The translations under genes were made by a program, and so were the position numbers. Under the pieces are notes generated by a model. That model saw nothing but the letters and a program-made list of their open reading frames with translations. It did no database searches and had not been told where the DNA came from. From Rhodovulum adriaticum (GTDB lineage: Bacteria; Pseudomonadota; Alphaproteobacteria; Rhodobacterales; Rhodobacteraceae): 64,000 bases of DNA. Location of the stretch: positions 248,001 through 312,000 of the forward strand of contig NZ_SLXL01000002.1 of the NCBI RefSeq assembly GCF_004345735.1, written 5' to 3'. This document shows, one piece after another, positions 9,656 to 19,568 of the stretch. Position 1 is the stretch's first letter. Each line of letters starts with the position of its first letter.

Positions 9656-10501
9656 TCAGAGCCATTCGCCCTTGATCGTCTGGCGATAGACCGCGCGCAG
9701 CCAGCCGCTGCCCTTGGCCTCGGGGGACAGCCCCTGACCCTTGAGCAGATTGAAGCCGTCCTCGTACCACTCGGTGCCGCGGAAGTTGTGGCCCAGGATC
9801 GCGCCGGCGGTCTGTGCTTCGTCGTCCAGACCAAGGGCAAGGTAGCATTCGATCAGGCGATACAGCGCCTCGGCGGTCTGGGTGGTGGTCTGGAAATCCT
9901 CCACCACCACGCGGAAGCGATTGATGGCCGCGGTGTAATGCTGCCGTTTCAGGTAGTAGCGCCCGACCTCCATCTCCTTGGCGGCGAGATGGTTGAAGGC
10001 CAGGTCGAATTTCAGGATGCCCGAGCGCGCGTATTCGCTGTCCGGATACCGTTCGATCAGGGTGCGGAAGGCCTGCAACGCCTGGAAGGTCAGCCCCTGG
10101 TCGCGGCCCACCAGGTCGATCTGGTCGTAATAGCTGAGCGCCAGCAGATACTGGGCATAGGCCGCGTCCTGATCCGCCGGGTAGAAATCGATATAACGCT
10201 GTGCCGCGGCGCGCGCATCCTCGTAGTTGCGGTCGCGGTGATGCGCGTAGGCCTGCATGATAAGGGCGCGCTTGGCCCATTCCGAATAGGGGTACAGCCG
10301 TTCCACCTCGGCGAACAGCTCGGCGGCCTTTTCGGGGTCTTTCTTTTCTTCGAGCTCGAACTCGGCCTTGGTGTAGATCTCGGCCGCGGTAAAGCTGTCC
10401 AGCGGCGGCGGCTTCCTGGAGCCGATGCTGGAACAGGCCGCAACCAGGACAAGTGCCGCTACCGACCCGATCACCCGCGCACGCGTTCTGCCTGTTGCCA
10501 T
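9656..10501 (-). CDS. bamD: Outer membrane protein assembly factor BamD
   Basis: A 281-residue lipoprotein of the BAM complex, which folds beta-barrel proteins into the outer membrane. A signal peptide ends in the lipobox LVAAC with the lipidated cysteine at residue 23. Tetratricopeptide-like repeats fill most of the mature part (for example EVERLYPYSEWAKRALI and YLLALSYYDQID). The C-terminal RAVYRQTIKGEWL is typical of alphaproteobacterial BamD. The gene lies between lpxC and recN, the usual place in this group, so envelope biogenesis genes are clustered here. Confidence 0.93.
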   Translation of the reverse strand: MATGRTRARVIGSVAALVLVAACSSIGSRKPPPLDSFTAAEIYTKAEFELEEKKDPEKAAELFAEVERLYPYSEWAKRALIMQAYAHHRDRNYEDARAAAQRYIDFYPADQDAAYAQYLLALSYYDQIDLVGRDQGLTFQALQAFRTLIERYPDSEYARSGILKFDLAFNHLAAKEMEVGRYYLKRQHYTAAINRFRVVVEDFQTTTQTAEALYRLIECYLALGLDDEAQTAGAILGHNFRGTEWYEDGFNLLKGQGLSPEAKGSGWLRAVYRQTIKGEWL

Positions 10502-10599
10502 GTGCCCCTACCCCGTCTTATGCGCACCCGCTGCGGGCGGGCGCCTGCGCTGTCCTATCACAGAAATTTCGAGGGCAAAACGCCTTAACGCGGTCCCGG

Positions 10600-11517
10600 T
10601 CAGGCCACGGCCCGCAAGTCCGCAGGGCGCAGTCCCGCACCGGGCAGGCGCGAGGCCAGTTCCGGCGGGCAGGTCTGCAGCCGGAAGGCGCCCGGCGTAG
10701 CAAACAGCGCCCGCAACAGGCGGTTGGTCAGCGCGTGACCCGCACGGTGGCCTTCGTAACGGCCCAGAATCGGCGCCCCGGCCAGGGCCAGGTCGCCCAG
10801 GGCGTCCAGCATCTTGTGGCGGACCGGCTCATCGGGGTGGCGCAGCCCGCCCGGGGTCAGAATTTGCGCGCCCTCGACAACCACCGCGTTGTCCAGCGTG
10901 CCGCCCAGGGCCAGCCCCTGCGCCCGCATCGCATCCACATCGGCGTTGCGGCAGAAGGTGCGGCTGTCACACAGTTCGCGCACGAAGGTTCCGTTGGCCA
11001 GGGTCAGGCGTTTTTGCTGATGACCGATGGCGGCATCCGGAAAGTCGATCTCGAAATCGATTTCCAGCGAGTCGGCCGGGCTGAGTCGGGCCCGCGCCGC
11101 ACCTTCGGTCACCTCTACGGTTTCGCAGATCCGCAGCACCCGAACCGGCGCGGCCTGACGGCGCAGGCCACGGGCAAGAAACGCCTCGACGAAAGGCGCG
11201 GCGCTGCCGTCCAGGATTGGCACCTCGGGGCCGTCGATTTCGATCAGCGCGTTGTGGATGCCGCAACCGGCAAGTGCCGCCATCACATGTTCCACGGTGG
11301 CAACGCTGACCGTTCCGTTTTCGAGCCGGGTGCACAGCGGGGTTTGCGCGACCGCATCCCAACGGGCCGGCACCAGCGCCTGATCGCCGTCGATATCCGT
11401 CCGCCGGAACCAGATGCCGAATTCCGCCGCCGCCGGATGAACGGTCATGCGCACCGGCCGCCCGCTATGCAGGCCTTGCCCCAGGAATCGAACCGCGGAT
11501 TTCAACGTCGTCTGCAA
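10600..11517 (-). CDS. lpxC: UDP-3-O-acyl-N-acetylglucosamine deacetylase LpxC
   Basis: LpxC catalyses the committed zinc-dependent step of lipid A synthesis in the cytoplasm. Visible motifs: the N-terminal GLHSGRPV, the zinc site EHVMAALAG with HNALIEIDGPEVPILDGS, the second zinc/catalytic segment RHKMLDALGDL and the catalytic His in GHRAGHALTNRLLRAL. I chose the TTG start giving LQTTLKSAVRFLGQGLHSG (305 residues), because the family begins here and AGGTGG lies just upstream. A GTG at 11586 would add 23 unconserved residues and has no ribosome site. A terminator separates it from ftsZ, so it probably has its own promoter in the 170-nt gap. Confidence 0.92.
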   Translation of the reverse strand: MQTTLKSAVRFLGQGLHSGRPVRMTVHPAAAEFGIWFRRTDIDGDQALVPARWDAVAQTPLCTRLENGTVSVATVEHVMAALAGCGIHNALIEIDGPEVPILDGSAAPFVEAFLARGLRRQAAPVRVLRICETVEVTEGAARARLSPADSLEIDFEIDFPDAAIGHQQKRLTLANGTFVRELCDSRTFCRNADVDAMRAQGLALGGTLDNAVVVEGAQILTPGGLRHPDEPVRHKMLDALGDLALAGAPILGRYEGHRAGHALTNRLLRALFATPGAFRLQTCPPELASRLPGAGLRPADLRAVA

Positions 11518-11687
11518 ATGCCACCTACCCGTCTGACCGGCGTCACTGTGCCAGCATGTTTGACTTAAATGTCGCAGGTCGCCCACTCAACTCAAAGATT
11601 GCAACGCTCTGAAACATCGCCCTTGCCATGTCGGCGGAAATCCGCCGCGCCTGCAATGCCTTGGTTTCATGTTGTTTTTTGCCGCCT

Positions 11688-11724
11688 AAAATGACAAGGG
11701 GACCGCTGTTACGATCCCCTTGTC
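11688..11724 (-). terminator. Rho-independent terminator after ftsZ
   Basis: On the minus strand a 10-bp stem (GACAAGGGGA paired with TCCCCTTGTC, 12-nt loop) is followed by ATTTTA. It sits 27 nt after the ftsZ stop codon and before lpxC, so it should end or attenuate transcripts from the ftsQAZ block. Confidence 0.7.
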
Positions 11725-11750
11725 CGTCACTGTTCGTGCGTGGCCGCAGC

Positions 11751-13337
11751 TTAGTTCGCCTGGCGCCGCAGGAAGGCCGGGATCTCGATCCGCTCCTGAT
11801 CGGGATCGTATTCATCCTCTTCCGGTTGGACCGCGGCACGGCTGCTGCCATGCAGCGGCGGTTGCTGGCGCAACGGCTGGGCGCCGCGTTCGGACGTTTC
11901 GGCGTGCCCGGACATCCGGTTGATGAGCGAGCCGATACGGAACTTCTTCTCGCTTGCCCGGTCCTCGGCGGGGGCCGCTGCGGGCGCCCCGGCGGATGCC
12001 TTGGGCGCCTTTTGCACGGCAGCGCGCAGCCGCTCCAGCGCCTCGGGCGAGGGCGTGCCGGGCGCGCGCGGGCGCGGCGCGACAAAGGTCTCCGGCTCCG
12101 GCTCGGGGTCCATCATGTCGTCGGCGGCATAGGCCGGCGGCGGCAGGTCGTCCCCGGCGGCGCCGTAGATCTCTTCCTCGGGCTCGCCGGCGGTGGCCGG
12201 ATCGAAACCGCCAAAGAGCGTGGGTTCCTGCATTGCGGGTTCGGGGTCGGCGGCGAATTCCGCGGCGACCGGCTCGACCGGCGTTTCGACGGGGGCTTCG
12301 GCCTCGGGCTGGGGACGCGACAGCGGCTCGCGCAGGGGGCGGCGGGCCACCGGCACGTCTTGCGCCATTTCCCGGGCATCGATCCCGGTGGCGACGACCG
12401 ACACGCGCATCGACCCCTCCATATCCGGGTCGAGGGTGGAGCCGACGATGATATTGGCATCCGGGTCGACCACGTCGCGGATGCGGTTCGCGGCCTCGTC
12501 CAGCTCGAACAGGGTCAGATCGTACCCGCCGGTGATGTTGATCAGCACGCCACGCGCACCGTTCAAGCTGACCTCATCCAACAGCGGGTTGGCAATCGCC
12601 TTCTCGGCGGCCTGCACGGCGCGCTCTTCGCCGCTTGCCTCGCCGGTGCCCATCATGGCCTTGCCCATCTCGTCCATCACCGCGCGCACGTCGGCAAAGT
12701 CCAGGTTGATCAGGCCGGGCCGCACCATCAGGTCGGTCACGCCCTTGACGCCCTGGTACAGAACGTCGTCGGCCATGGAAAACGCCTCGGTAAAGGTGGT
12801 CTTTTCGTTAGCCAGCCGGAACAGGTTCTGGTTGGGAATGATGATGAGGGTATCAACCACCTTTTGCAGGGCTTCGACGCCGGCCTCGGCCTGGCGCATG
12901 CGTTTTGCGCCCTCGAACTGGAAGGGCTTGGTCACCACGCCGACGGTCAGAACCCCCAGTTCGCGCGCGGCCTGCGCGATGATGGGGGCCGCACCCGTGC
13001 CGGTGCCCCCGCCCATCCCCGCGGTGATGAAGCACATGTGAGAACCGGCAAGGTGATCGACGATTTCCTCGATCGTTTCCTCGGCGGCGGCGGCGCCGAC
13101 CTGCGGACGGGCGCCTGCGCCCAGCCCCTCGGTCACCTTCACGCCGATCTGGATGCGGGCCTGCGCGTTGGATTGCTGCAACGCCTGCGCATCGGTGTTG
13201 GCGACGACGAATTCCACACCTTCAAGGTGCTTTTCGATCATGTTGTTCACGGCGTTGCCACCGGCGCCGCCAACGCCGAAAACCGTGATCCGGGGCTTGA
13301 GCTCGTCATGCTCGGGCATCTGGAGATTCAAGGTCAT
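11751..13337 (-). CDS. ftsZ: Cell division protein FtsZ
   Basis: The tubulin-like GTPase that forms the Z ring. At 528 residues it is longer than E. coli FtsZ (383) because of a long Ala/Pro/Glu-rich C-terminal linker (about residues 330-510), normal for alphaproteobacteria. The tubulin signature [10 protein letters not shown] is at residues 109-118 and the nucleotide-binding [10 protein letters not shown] at 21-30. The C-terminal peptide [12 protein letters not shown] binds FtsA and other partners. It follows ftsA after 176 nt, which is long enough for an ftsZ promoter; a perfect dyad lies in that gap. A terminator follows the gene. Confidence 0.98.
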   Translation of the reverse strand: MTLNLQMPEHDELKPRITVFGVGGAGGNAVNNMIEKHLEGVEFVVANTDAQALQQSNAQARIQIGVKVTEGLGAGARPQVGAAAAEETIEEIVDHLAGSHMCFITAGMGGGTGTGAAPIIAQAARELGVLTVGVVTKPFQFEGAKRMRQAEAGVEALQKVVDTLIIIPNQNLFRLANEKTTFTEAFSMADDVLYQGVKGVTDLMVRPGLINLDFADVRAVMDEMGKAMMGTGEASGEERAVQAAEKAIANPLLDEVSLNGARGVLINITGGYDLTLFELDEAANRIRDVVDPDANIIVGSTLDPDMEGSMRVSVVATGIDAREMAQDVPVARRPLREPLSRPQPEAEAPVETPVEPVAAEFAADPEPAMQEPTLFGGFDPATAGEPEEEIYGAAGDDLPPPAYAADDMMDPEPEPETFVAPRPRAPGTPSPEALERLRAAVQKAPKASAGAPAAAPAEDRASEKKFRIGSLINRMSGHAETSERGAQPLRQQPPLHGSSRAAVQPEEDEYDPDQERIEIPAFLRRQAN

Positions 13338-13393
13338 TCGATTTGTCCGCCTGCTGTCTCGGTTGTGGCGCGCCGGCCAGGGTTCCCCATATT

Positions 13394-13411
13394 TTGCGTT
13401 ATCCTACGCAA
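13394..13411. promoter_or_regulatory. Candidate operator dyad upstream of ftsZ
   Basis: A perfect inverted repeat, TTGCGT-TATCCT-ACGCAA, lies 57 nt upstream of the ftsZ start in the ftsA-ftsZ gap. It could bind a dimeric regulator or form a short hairpin in the leader. It does not match the CtrA (TTAA-N7-TTAA) or LexA pattern. No regulator is assigned. Confidence 0.3.
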
Positions 13412-13513
13412 CAGCCCCCGGATCGTCACGAAAAAAACACCCAATTCCTACAAAATCTGCCGCGTTTCCCCCGTCTTTTCGCGGGATTTCGCCGATCACA
13501 CGACATATTGGGT

Positions 13514-14845
13514 CTACCAGTTATCCTTGAACCATCGCACCGCCCGCTTGAGCGATCGCGCCGGGTAGCGCTCGGGGGCGATGTCGAAGTCCCACCATTC
13601 GTCCTGCGGATGGGCCGCGAACAGGCACAGGCCCACCGCAGCCGCAAAGCCCGGCCCCGTGGCCGATTGCGGCAGCCCCTGCACGCGCAAGGGCCGGCCC
13701 AGGCGCACCTGCTGGCCCAGGATACGCGCGGCCAGCGCGTCCAGCCCGGGGATCTGGCTGCCCGCGCCGGTCAGCACGATCTGGCGCGCGGGCAGATGTT
13801 CGAAGCCCGCCGCATCCAGCCGGGCGCGCACATCTTCCAGGATCTCTTCCACGCGCGGGCGCATGATGCCGATCAGTTCGGCCCGGCTGACGGTGCGGCT
13901 GTCGCGCTCGTAATCGCCGCTGTCGCCGCCCAGGCCGATCATCTCGCGGTCATCCATGCCGGTGGCAACCACGCCGCCATAGAGGGTCTTCAACCGCTCG
14001 GCGGTGGCCAGCGGCACCTGCAACCCCTTGGAGATATCCGAGGTCACATGATCGCCGCCCAGCCGCACGCTGTCGGCATAGATCATGTGCTTCTTGATAA
14101 AGATCGACAGACCCGTGGCGCCCCCGCCCATGTCGATACAGGCGGCGCCCAGTTCCTGCTCGTCCTCCACCAAGCTGGAAATCCCAGCGACATAGGCAGA
14201 GGAGGCCAACCCGGCCAGTTCCAGGTCACAGCGATGGATGCAATGGGCCAGGTTCTGCACCGCGCTTTCATCTACGCTGAGCAGATGCATGTCGCAGGCC
14301 AGCCGGTTGCCGATCTGCCCGCGCGGATCGCCCAGCCCGCTGCGGTGATCCAGCGCGAAATTCACCGGCTGCGCGTGCAGCACCTCGCGGTGCGGGCCGA
14401 TCTCGGGCATCTCGCAGGCGGCCAGCACGCGGGCCACATCCGCGGCCCCCACCTGCCCCTCGGCCAGATCGATCGCCCCTTCCAACCCGTAAGAGCGCGG
14501 CTCTGCCCCGGAGAAGCAGGCGATGACGTGATCCACCCGCACGCGGGCCATCTTCTGCGCGCCCTGAACGGCGGTTCGGATCGCGCGCTCGGCCTCTTGC
14601 ATGGCATGGATCTCGCCGAAACGCACCCCGCGCGAACGCGTGGTCGCCGCCCCGATCACCCGGAACCGCGACTGCCCGGCCAGCGCGCCGATCCCCTCTA
14701 CGCCCGCGGGTTCGGCCCCGTCGAAACGCAGCACAAGGCAGGCAATCTTGGAACTGCCCACATCCAGGATCGCGATCACCCCGCGATCCATCGCCTGTTG
14801 CCGCATCTTCCGCATCGCCCGCTGCGACTGGTAGAGATCGGTCAT
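13514..14845 (-). CDS. ftsA: Cell division protein FtsA
   Basis: The 443-residue actin-like protein that tethers FtsZ to the membrane and recruits later divisome proteins. The N-terminal phosphate loop is in AILDVGSSKIACLVL and the second ATP-binding segment is GAACIDMGGGATGLSIF. The C-terminal RSLKRAVRWFKDNW is an amphipathic membrane-targeting helix. The ATG overlaps the ftsQ stop as ATGA, so this start is chosen over an upstream in-frame ATG that would give 75 unconserved residues inside ftsQ. Translational coupling with ftsQ is likely. Confidence 0.96.
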   Translation of the reverse strand: MTDLYQSQRAMRKMRQQAMDRGVIAILDVGSSKIACLVLRFDGAEPAGVEGIGALAGQSRFRVIGAATTRSRGVRFGEIHAMQEAERAIRTAVQGAQKMARVRVDHVIACFSGAEPRSYGLEGAIDLAEGQVGAADVARVLAACEMPEIGPHREVLHAQPVNFALDHRSGLGDPRGQIGNRLACDMHLLSVDESAVQNLAHCIHRCDLELAGLASSAYVAGISSLVEDEQELGAACIDMGGGATGLSIFIKKHMIYADSVRLGGDHVTSDISKGLQVPLATAERLKTLYGGVVATGMDDREMIGLGGDSGDYERDSRTVSRAELIGIMRPRVEEILEDVRARLDAAGFEHLPARQIVLTGAGSQIPGLDALAARILGQQVRLGRPLRVQGLPQSATGPGFAAAVGLCLFAAHPQDEWWDFDIAPERYPARSLKRAVRWFKDNW

Positions 14846-15720
14846 CCCTCGCTCGCTCCTGCCTGAAGTCTTCTTATCCGTTTCAATTCGTCCACCGCGC
14901 CCTCGGCCAGCCGCAGGGTGGGCCGGTTGGGGTTGCGCATATCCACCGCCAGCACGTCGCGCGCCAGCATGTCGGACACATGATCCAGCGCGATCACGCG
15001 TTCCAGCGACACCAGCGCGCCCGTTTCGGGCAAAAGGATGCGCTGGCCGCGATCCAGCACCACGTCCCAACGCCGCTCGCCTACCCGCACAAGTCCGCGC
15101 AGCCGCGCCGACAGGGGCGCCGCGGCCGCGATCAGCGCCAGCGCCTCGGGCACGGCGGCATCGGCGCCTTTACCCGCGATCAACGGCAGATCCGGGCGCG
15201 CGGCCCGCTGTTCCAGATGCGCGACGCGGCGGCCCTGACGATCCAGCATTTCCAGCCCGGCCTCACCGCGCCAGACCACGGCGGGCACGCGTTCCTGCAC
15301 CGCCACCTCCAGGATACCGCCGGGGCGCACCCGCAGGTCGGCGGCCTTCACCGCGTCCAGCTCTTGCACCACCACGCGCATCGCCTTCAGATCCAGATCA
15401 AAGGACGACACCGGGAAATCCAGCGCAAGGACTTCGCGGATATCTGCGCGCAGCTCGTCCGACCCGCCCTTAATCGTCATCATGCCGACCATGAATTCCG
15501 GGCGGCTGACGATCTGGTCGCGCAGGGCGGCAATCTCGGTCCCGATCGCGGCGCGGCGCGCGTCGTCGGCGAACCAGACCGCCGGCAGCGCCACCAAGAA
15601 CGCCAGCGGCATCCCCCGAAACAGTGCCCGGCGGAACAGCGGCGTCAGCCACAGCCGCTGCACCCGATACGCCAGACGGGAAGGTGCCGGATCGCGCGCC
15701 GGATTGCTCATCGCGCACAT
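14842..15720 (-). CDS. ftsQ: Cell division protein FtsQ
   Basis: A 292-residue bitopic membrane protein that links early and late divisome parts. A short cytoplasmic N-terminus is followed by one membrane helix ([15 protein letters not shown]) and a periplasmic POTRA-type domain ([27 protein letters not shown]) and beta domain. The chosen ATG ([10 protein letters not shown]) has GGAGG 7 nt upstream and overlaps the ddl end by 13 nt. An ATG three codons later overlaps the ddl stop as ATGA and is the alternative. The stop overlaps the ftsA start. Confidence 0.93.
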   Translation of the reverse strand: MCAMSNPARDPAPSRLAYRVQRLWLTPLFRRALFRGMPLAFLVALPAVWFADDARRAAIGTEIAALRDQIVSRPEFMVGMMTIKGGSDELRADIREVLALDFPVSSFDLDLKAMRVVVQELDAVKAADLRVRPGGILEVAVQERVPAVVWRGEAGLEMLDRQGRRVAHLEQRAARPDLPLIAGKGADAAVPEALALIAAAAPLSARLRGLVRVGERRWDVVLDRGQRILLPETGALVSLERVIALDHVSDMLARDVLAVDMRNPNRPTLRLAEGAVDELKRIRRLQAGASEG

Positions 15721-16631
15721 GAGGCATCCTCCACGATCCAGCGGCACAGTGCCCCAAAGGACATCCCGCACTGCGCCGCCTGTTCCGGCGACAGCGAGGT
15801 CGGCGTCATCCCCGGCTGTGTGTTGGTTTCCAGCAGCACCAGCCCGTCCAGGCCGCGCGCCTCATCCCAGCGGAAATCCGTGCGGCTCAGCCCGCGGCAC
15901 CCAAGCGCGCGATGCGCGCGCACGGCATAATCCAGACAGGCATCGAAAACATCGGCGGGAATGTCGGCGGGCACGACATGGCGCGAGCCGCCCGCCTTGT
16001 ACTTCGCGTCGTAATCGTACCAGCCGTCGGTCAGGATGTCGGTCACGGTCAGCGCCCGGTCGCCCATCACGGTCGTCGTCAACTCGCGGCCCGGGGCATA
16101 GGCCTCGACCATCACCACGTCGGGCATCTCTTCGCCCATCTGCGGCGGCGCGTTCGCGGCGTCCTGCACGATATGTATTCCGACCGAGGAGCCCTCGTTG
16201 TTCGGCTTGACGACATAGGGGGGCGCCATAACATGACGTGCGGCGGCCTCTTCGCGGGGGGCCAGAATGCTGTCCACAATGGGCAGGCCCGCATCGCGAT
16301 AGGCCTGTTTGCTGCGCTGCTTGTCCATCGCCAGGGCCGAGGCCAGAACGCCCGAATGGGTATAGGGCAGGCCCAGCCATTCCAGCAGCCCCTGCACGCA
16401 GCCATCTTCGCCCCAGCGGCCATGCAGCGCGTTGAACACCACGTCGGGCGCACAATCGGTCAGGCGCGCGGGCAGGTCTGCCTGCGCGTCGATCTCGATC
16501 ACATCGAAGCCTTCGCCCCTGAGTGCGGCCGCGCATTCACGCCCGGAAACCAGCGACACCTCGCGCTCGGTCGAGGGTCCGCCTTTCAGAACCGCAATCC
16601 TGGGGGCTGTCCTGCTCGACTCGCCCGCCAC
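15708..16631 (-). CDS. ddl: D-alanine--D-alanine ligase
   Basis: A 307-residue cytoplasmic ATP-grasp enzyme that joins two D-alanines for the murein pentapeptide. Visible features: the N-terminal [17 protein letters not shown], the central ATP-grasp part [17 protein letters not shown], the metal and ATP site TDFRWDE with [14 protein letters not shown], and a C-terminal [10 protein letters not shown] segment. Length and motifs match DdlB, the form normally found in division clusters. It lies between murB and ftsQ, its usual place. Confidence 0.96.
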   Translation of the reverse strand: MAGESSRTAPRIAVLKGGPSTEREVSLVSGRECAAALRGEGFDVIEIDAQADLPARLTDCAPDVVFNALHGRWGEDGCVQGLLEWLGLPYTHSGVLASALAMDKQRSKQAYRDAGLPIVDSILAPREEAAARHVMAPPYVVKPNNEGSSVGIHIVQDAANAPPQMGEEMPDVVMVEAYAPGRELTTTVMGDRALTVTDILTDGWYDYDAKYKAGGSRHVVPADIPADVFDACLDYAVRAHRALGCRGLSRTDFRWDEARGLDGLVLLETNTQPGMTPTSLSPEQAAQCGMSFGALCRWIVEDASCAR

Positions 16632-16668
16632 TGTCTTGCCTCATGTCGGGGGTTTGGCCCCCTTGGGA

Positions 16669-17592
16669 TCAATCATCTTTCGGGGCCGGTTCGCCGACCC
16701 TCATGATTTCCCACTCTAGCCGTATTCCGGTCTCTTGAAAAACTCTTTTTCGGACCTCTTCGCCCAGTCCCTCCAGGTCGGCGGCCGTCGCGCCACCCGC
16801 GTTGATCAGAAAGTTGGAGTGCTTTTCGGACATCTGCGCACCGCCCTGCCGCGCACCGCGCAGGCCCGCATCGTCGATCAGTTTCCACGCCTTCAGGTCA
16901 TGGCTGTCATCGGCCCGCCCCGTCGAACTGAACCCCGCCGGGTTGCGAAAGGTCGATCCGGCAGAACGCTCTTTCGTGGGCTGGGTGGCGTCGCGTTTGG
17001 CCAGTTGCTCGGCCATCACGGCCTCCAGCACCGCCGGGTCGCCCGCAGGCCCCTGCAAGGTGGCCTCTACAATCACCGTCTCGGGGGCAAGATCGGTCTC
17101 GCGGTAGCGAAAGGCCAGATCGTCCGCCGTCAACGTCACCACCTGCCCCACCCGCGTCACCGCGCGGGCCGAAACAAAGGCGTCAGACACATAACGCCCA
17201 TAGCAGCCGGCGTTCATCCGCACCGCCCCGCCAATGGCGCCCGGGATCGTGCGCAGAAAGGTCAGGTCGATGCCCGCCGCCGCCGCGCGACGCGCCACAT
17301 GCGCGTCCAGCGCCGCCGCCCCGGCGGTCACGCAACCATCCGCAACCGAAATCCCGTTGAACCCGCGGCCCAACCGGATCACCACGCCGCGCAACCCGCC
17401 GTCGCGCACGATCAGGTTTGAGCCCACCCCCATCGGAAAGACCGGCACATCCGCGGGCAGCGCCCGCAGGAAATCGGCCAGATCCTCGATATCGGCGGGT
17501 TGGAACAGCCAGTCGGCCGGGCCGCCGACGCGCAGCCATGTCAAATCGCACAGCGCCTTGCCGCGTGTCAGGGTGCCGCGCACGGGCGGCAT
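16669..17592 (-). CDS. murB: UDP-N-acetylenolpyruvoylglucosamine reductase MurB
   Basis: The FAD and NADPH enzyme that reduces UDP-GlcNAc-enolpyruvate to UDP-MurNAc. The FAD-binding part is seen in [13 protein letters not shown] and [14 protein letters not shown]; the substrate part in [19 protein letters not shown]; and the catalytic-side serine and glutamate in [12 protein letters not shown] and the C-terminal FLINAGGA segment, placing it in the type II (short) MurB group. I chose the ATG giving [11 protein letters not shown] (307 residues), 5 nt after the upstream stop; an ATG nine codons earlier, overlapping that gene by 22 nt, is possible. Neither has a strong ribosome site, so coupling to the upstream gene is likely. 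Confidence 0.94.
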   Translation of the reverse strand: MPPVRGTLTRGKALCDLTWLRVGGPADWLFQPADIEDLADFLRALPADVPVFPMGVGSNLIVRDGGLRGVVIRLGRGFNGISVADGCVTAGAAALDAHVARRAAAAGIDLTFLRTIPGAIGGAVRMNAGCYGRYVSDAFVSARAVTRVGQVVTLTADDLAFRYRETDLAPETVIVEATLQGPAGDPAVLEAVMAEQLAKRDATQPTKERSAGSTFRNPAGFSSTGRADDSHDLKAWKLIDDAGLRGARQGGAQMSEKHSNFLINAGGATAADLEGLGEEVRKRVFQETGIRLEWEIMRVGEPAPKDD

Positions 17593-17597
17593 CTGGG

Positions 17598-17885
17598 CTA
17601 TTTCCGGGGTCCGATCCATGCCCCAAGCGCATAGAGCAGCAACGACAGAACCGCAACGCCCGCCCATGACAGCAGCACCGCCCCCGGCGTCACGCTGGCA
17701 TGATCCTGCCCCGCAACCTGCGCCCGCAGCGCCACCCAGACCAGGCAGGCCGCCGCGGAATAGCCGCCCAGCACCATCGCCAACGACCGCCCGGCCCGGT
17801 GCAGCCCATGATCCAGCGCCGCATAGGCAACCAGCGGCGCGGCGGCCCACAGCATCCAGGCCAGCAGAACAGCCAGCCCGCTCAC
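17598..17885 (-). CDS. Small hydrophobic membrane protein of the murC-murB insert
   Basis: A 95-residue protein that I do not recognise. Three hydrophobic stretches are visible: [41 protein letters not shown] and [23 protein letters not shown], which would make an inner-membrane protein with three helices and little soluble part. The start is a GTG that overlaps the stop of the preceding DUF2484 gene (GTGA), and murB begins within or just after its 3' end. The tight overlaps on both sides imply expression with murB. An earlier upstream start is unlikely because it would run through the DUF2484 gene in another frame. Confidence 0.6.
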   Translation of the reverse strand: MSGLAVLLAWMLWAAAPLVAYAALDHGLHRAGRSLAMVLGGYSAAACLVWVALRAQVAGQDHASVTPGAVLLSWAGVAVLSLLLYALGAWIGPRK

Positions 17886-18148
17886 TCGGTCTCGCGGCGC
17901 AGCGCGCCAATCACCCGCAGCCTGAGCCAACGGCCGAAATACATCAGCGGCCAGCGCAGCACCGAGGCCCCGCCGGCCAGCGCCACCAGCCCCCAGAACG
18001 GCCCGTTCTGGTAGGTGACGAACCCCAGCAGCGGGATGCCCACCGCGATCAGCCCATAGGCCGCGGGCCAGTGAATCCGGCTGGGCATCATGCCGATCGC
18101 GGCGGCGACAACGGCCCAGAGACAGGCCAGCACCAGTGAAAGGGTCAT
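17882..18148 (-). CDS. DUF2484 family membrane protein (second copy)
   Basis: An 88-residue protein with a [18 protein letters not shown] start and two or three hydrophobic segments, ending in a basic tail ([17 protein letters not shown]). This is the DUF2484 pattern, which I know mainly from Rhodobacterales close to murB; the function is unknown. GGAGG lies 7 nt upstream of the ATG. The start overlaps the stop of the first DUF2484 gene (ATGA) and its own stop overlaps the next start (GTGA). The two DUF2484 proteins share the LW, LPxR/MPSR and C-terminal RW/RR arrangement, so they probably arose by tandem duplication. Confidence 0.75.
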   Translation of the reverse strand: MTLSLVLACLWAVVAAAIGMMPSRIHWPAAYGLIAVGIPLLGFVTYQNGPFWGLVALAGGASVLRWPLMYFGRWLRLRVIGALRRETE

Positions 18149-18384
18149 CGCGTTTCCTCCTTTCCCAGGACACGGCGCAAAAGGCCCGCAAGGGGCCGGC
18201 GAAACAGCGACAGCACGGCCAGTGCGGCCACCACAGCGCCATGGGTCACCGCCAGCCAGCCCACCACCCCAGGCGCGGCCAGCAGCAACAGCCCGCCGGG
18301 CAGGTATTGCAGCCGCATCGGCAGGAACGCCACCGCCGAGGCCGCCAGCGCCCACAGGCACGCCGCTGTCAGCGCCGCGCTCAT
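18145..18384 (-). CDS. DUF2484 family membrane protein (first copy)
   Basis: A 79-residue protein, MSAALTAACLWALAAS at the start, then FLPMRLQYLPGGLLLLAAPGVVGWLAV and a third hydrophobic stretch before a basic end ([18 protein letters not shown]). It resembles the DUF2484 protein encoded just after it. It should sit in the inner membrane with its basic tail in the cytoplasm. The start overlaps the permease stop and the stop overlaps the next start, both as ATGA, so the genes form one coupled unit leading into murB. Confidence 0.72.
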   Translation of the reverse strand: MSAALTAACLWALAASAVAFLPMRLQYLPGGLLLLAAPGVVGWLAVTHGAVVAALAVLSLFRRPLAGLLRRVLGKEETR

Positions 18385-19568
18385 GCCAGCCCCGCCAAGG
18401 ACAGGGCCAGCGCGCCCAGGGCGGTGACCAGGCCCAGCCACGGCACCGCCATCGGCACCCGGAACGGGGCCCGCTCCTCGCGCCGCTTCAGCCGGATCAG
18501 CGACAGGTTGACCAGCGCGAATACGGCCAGCAACAGGCCCGACGTGGCCCCGGCCAGAACCGCCACCGGCAGCACCAGCGCCCCCGCGATCACCACCGCG
18601 CCCACCAGGACCGTCGCCAGAACCGGCGTGCCGAACCGCGGATGCGCATGGTGAAAGGTGGCCAGCGCCGGTTCGCGCCGACCCACGCCGAACAGGACGC
18701 GCGCCGCCATCACGATCTGGGCCAGAACCCCGTTCAACGCCGCAAAGACCGCGATCAGCGACAGGAAGGCCGGGTCGCCCCCGGTGCCCCGCGCCCAGAC
18801 CAGCGCCAGCGGCCGTTCGGTCGCGGCAAGATCGGCCACCGGCACGGCCCGCACCGCAGCGATGGCCACCAGCCCATAAACCAGAGAGGTCAGAACAAGC
18901 GCGCCGATGATCGCGCGCGGCAGGGTGCGCGCGGGGTCGGAAACCTCTTCGGCCATGTTCACGATGTCCTCGAACCCGATGAAGGCAAAGAACGCCAGCA
19001 ACGCCCCCAATGCCAGCCCCGTTGCGGGCACCGGCGGCGGCGCGCTCCAGTCAGCCACCGGCACGGCCTGCCAGCCCGCATAGACGACCAGCGCCAGCCC
19101 GATCAGCTCGACAACCGTAAAGACGGCGGCCAGCGCCAAGCTTTCCAGCACGCCCAGCACCGCCACGGCGACCAGCGCCGCGCCCATCGCGACCAGCGCC
19201 ACGGCAAAGGGCACCGGCACCACCGACACCAGATAGCCCGTGCCGCCCCGCAACACCGCCGCGGCCGAAATCGTGCCTGCCGCGACGATGGCCAGCCCGA
19301 CCGTGACCGACAGCCAGTGCAGGCGCAGACCCTGCGCGATATAGGCGGCCTCGCCCGCGGCCTCGGGGATGCGGGTGGACAGTTCCGCATAGGACAACGC
19401 CGAGGGCAGCGCGATCAGCCCGGCCAGCAGGAACGCCACCGGCGCCCAGACCCCGGCCGCCCCGGCCACCGCCCCGGTCAGAACGTAGATCCCCGCCCCG
19501 ACCATCACGCCCACACCATAGGCCGTCAGCAACCATGGGCCGATCCGGCGTTTGAGGGCTTCGGTCAT
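18381..19568 (-). CDS. APC family amino acid permease
   Basis: A 395-residue inner-membrane transporter with about 12 hydrophobic segments. The start GPWLLTAYGVGVMVGAGIYVLTGAVAG matches the first helix of APC amino acid/polyamine permeases, and FFAFIGFEDIVNMAEEVSDPARTLPRAI matches the conserved helix 6 and loop. Substrate cannot be told from sequence. The chosen ATG overlaps the stop of the upstream Ala-rich protein gene (ATGA). A permease is not a usual member of the division cluster; it travels here with DUF2484 genes and could have been inserted with the Ala-rich gene. Confidence 0.85.
   Translation of the reverse strand: MTEALKRRIGPWLLTAYGVGVMVGAGIYVLTGAVAGAAGVWAPVAFLLAGLIALPSALSYAELSTRIPEAAGEAAYIAQGLRLHWLSVTVGLAIVAAGTISAAAVLRGGTGYLVSVVPVPFAVALVAMGAALVAVAVLGVLESLALAAVFTVVELIGLALVVYAGWQAVPVADWSAPPPVPATGLALGALLAFFAFIGFEDIVNMAEEVSDPARTLPRAIIGALVLTSLVYGLVAIAAVRAVPVADLAATERPLALVWARGTGGDPAFLSLIAVFAALNGVLAQIVMAARVLFGVGRREPALATFHHAHPRFGTPVLATVLVGAVVIAGALVLPVAVLAGATSGLLLAVFALVNLSLIRLKRREERAPFRVPMAVPWLGLVTALGALALSLAGLA

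Noticed and set aside
8138-10588. A long plus-strand open frame (about 816 codons) across recN and bamD
   Set aside because: It is antisense to two clear genes; its translation is low-complexity Gln/Arg/Gly and shows no domain. High GC content gives such frames opposite most genes here (also around 1667-3640, 18090-20141, 24001-26121, 39457-41832).
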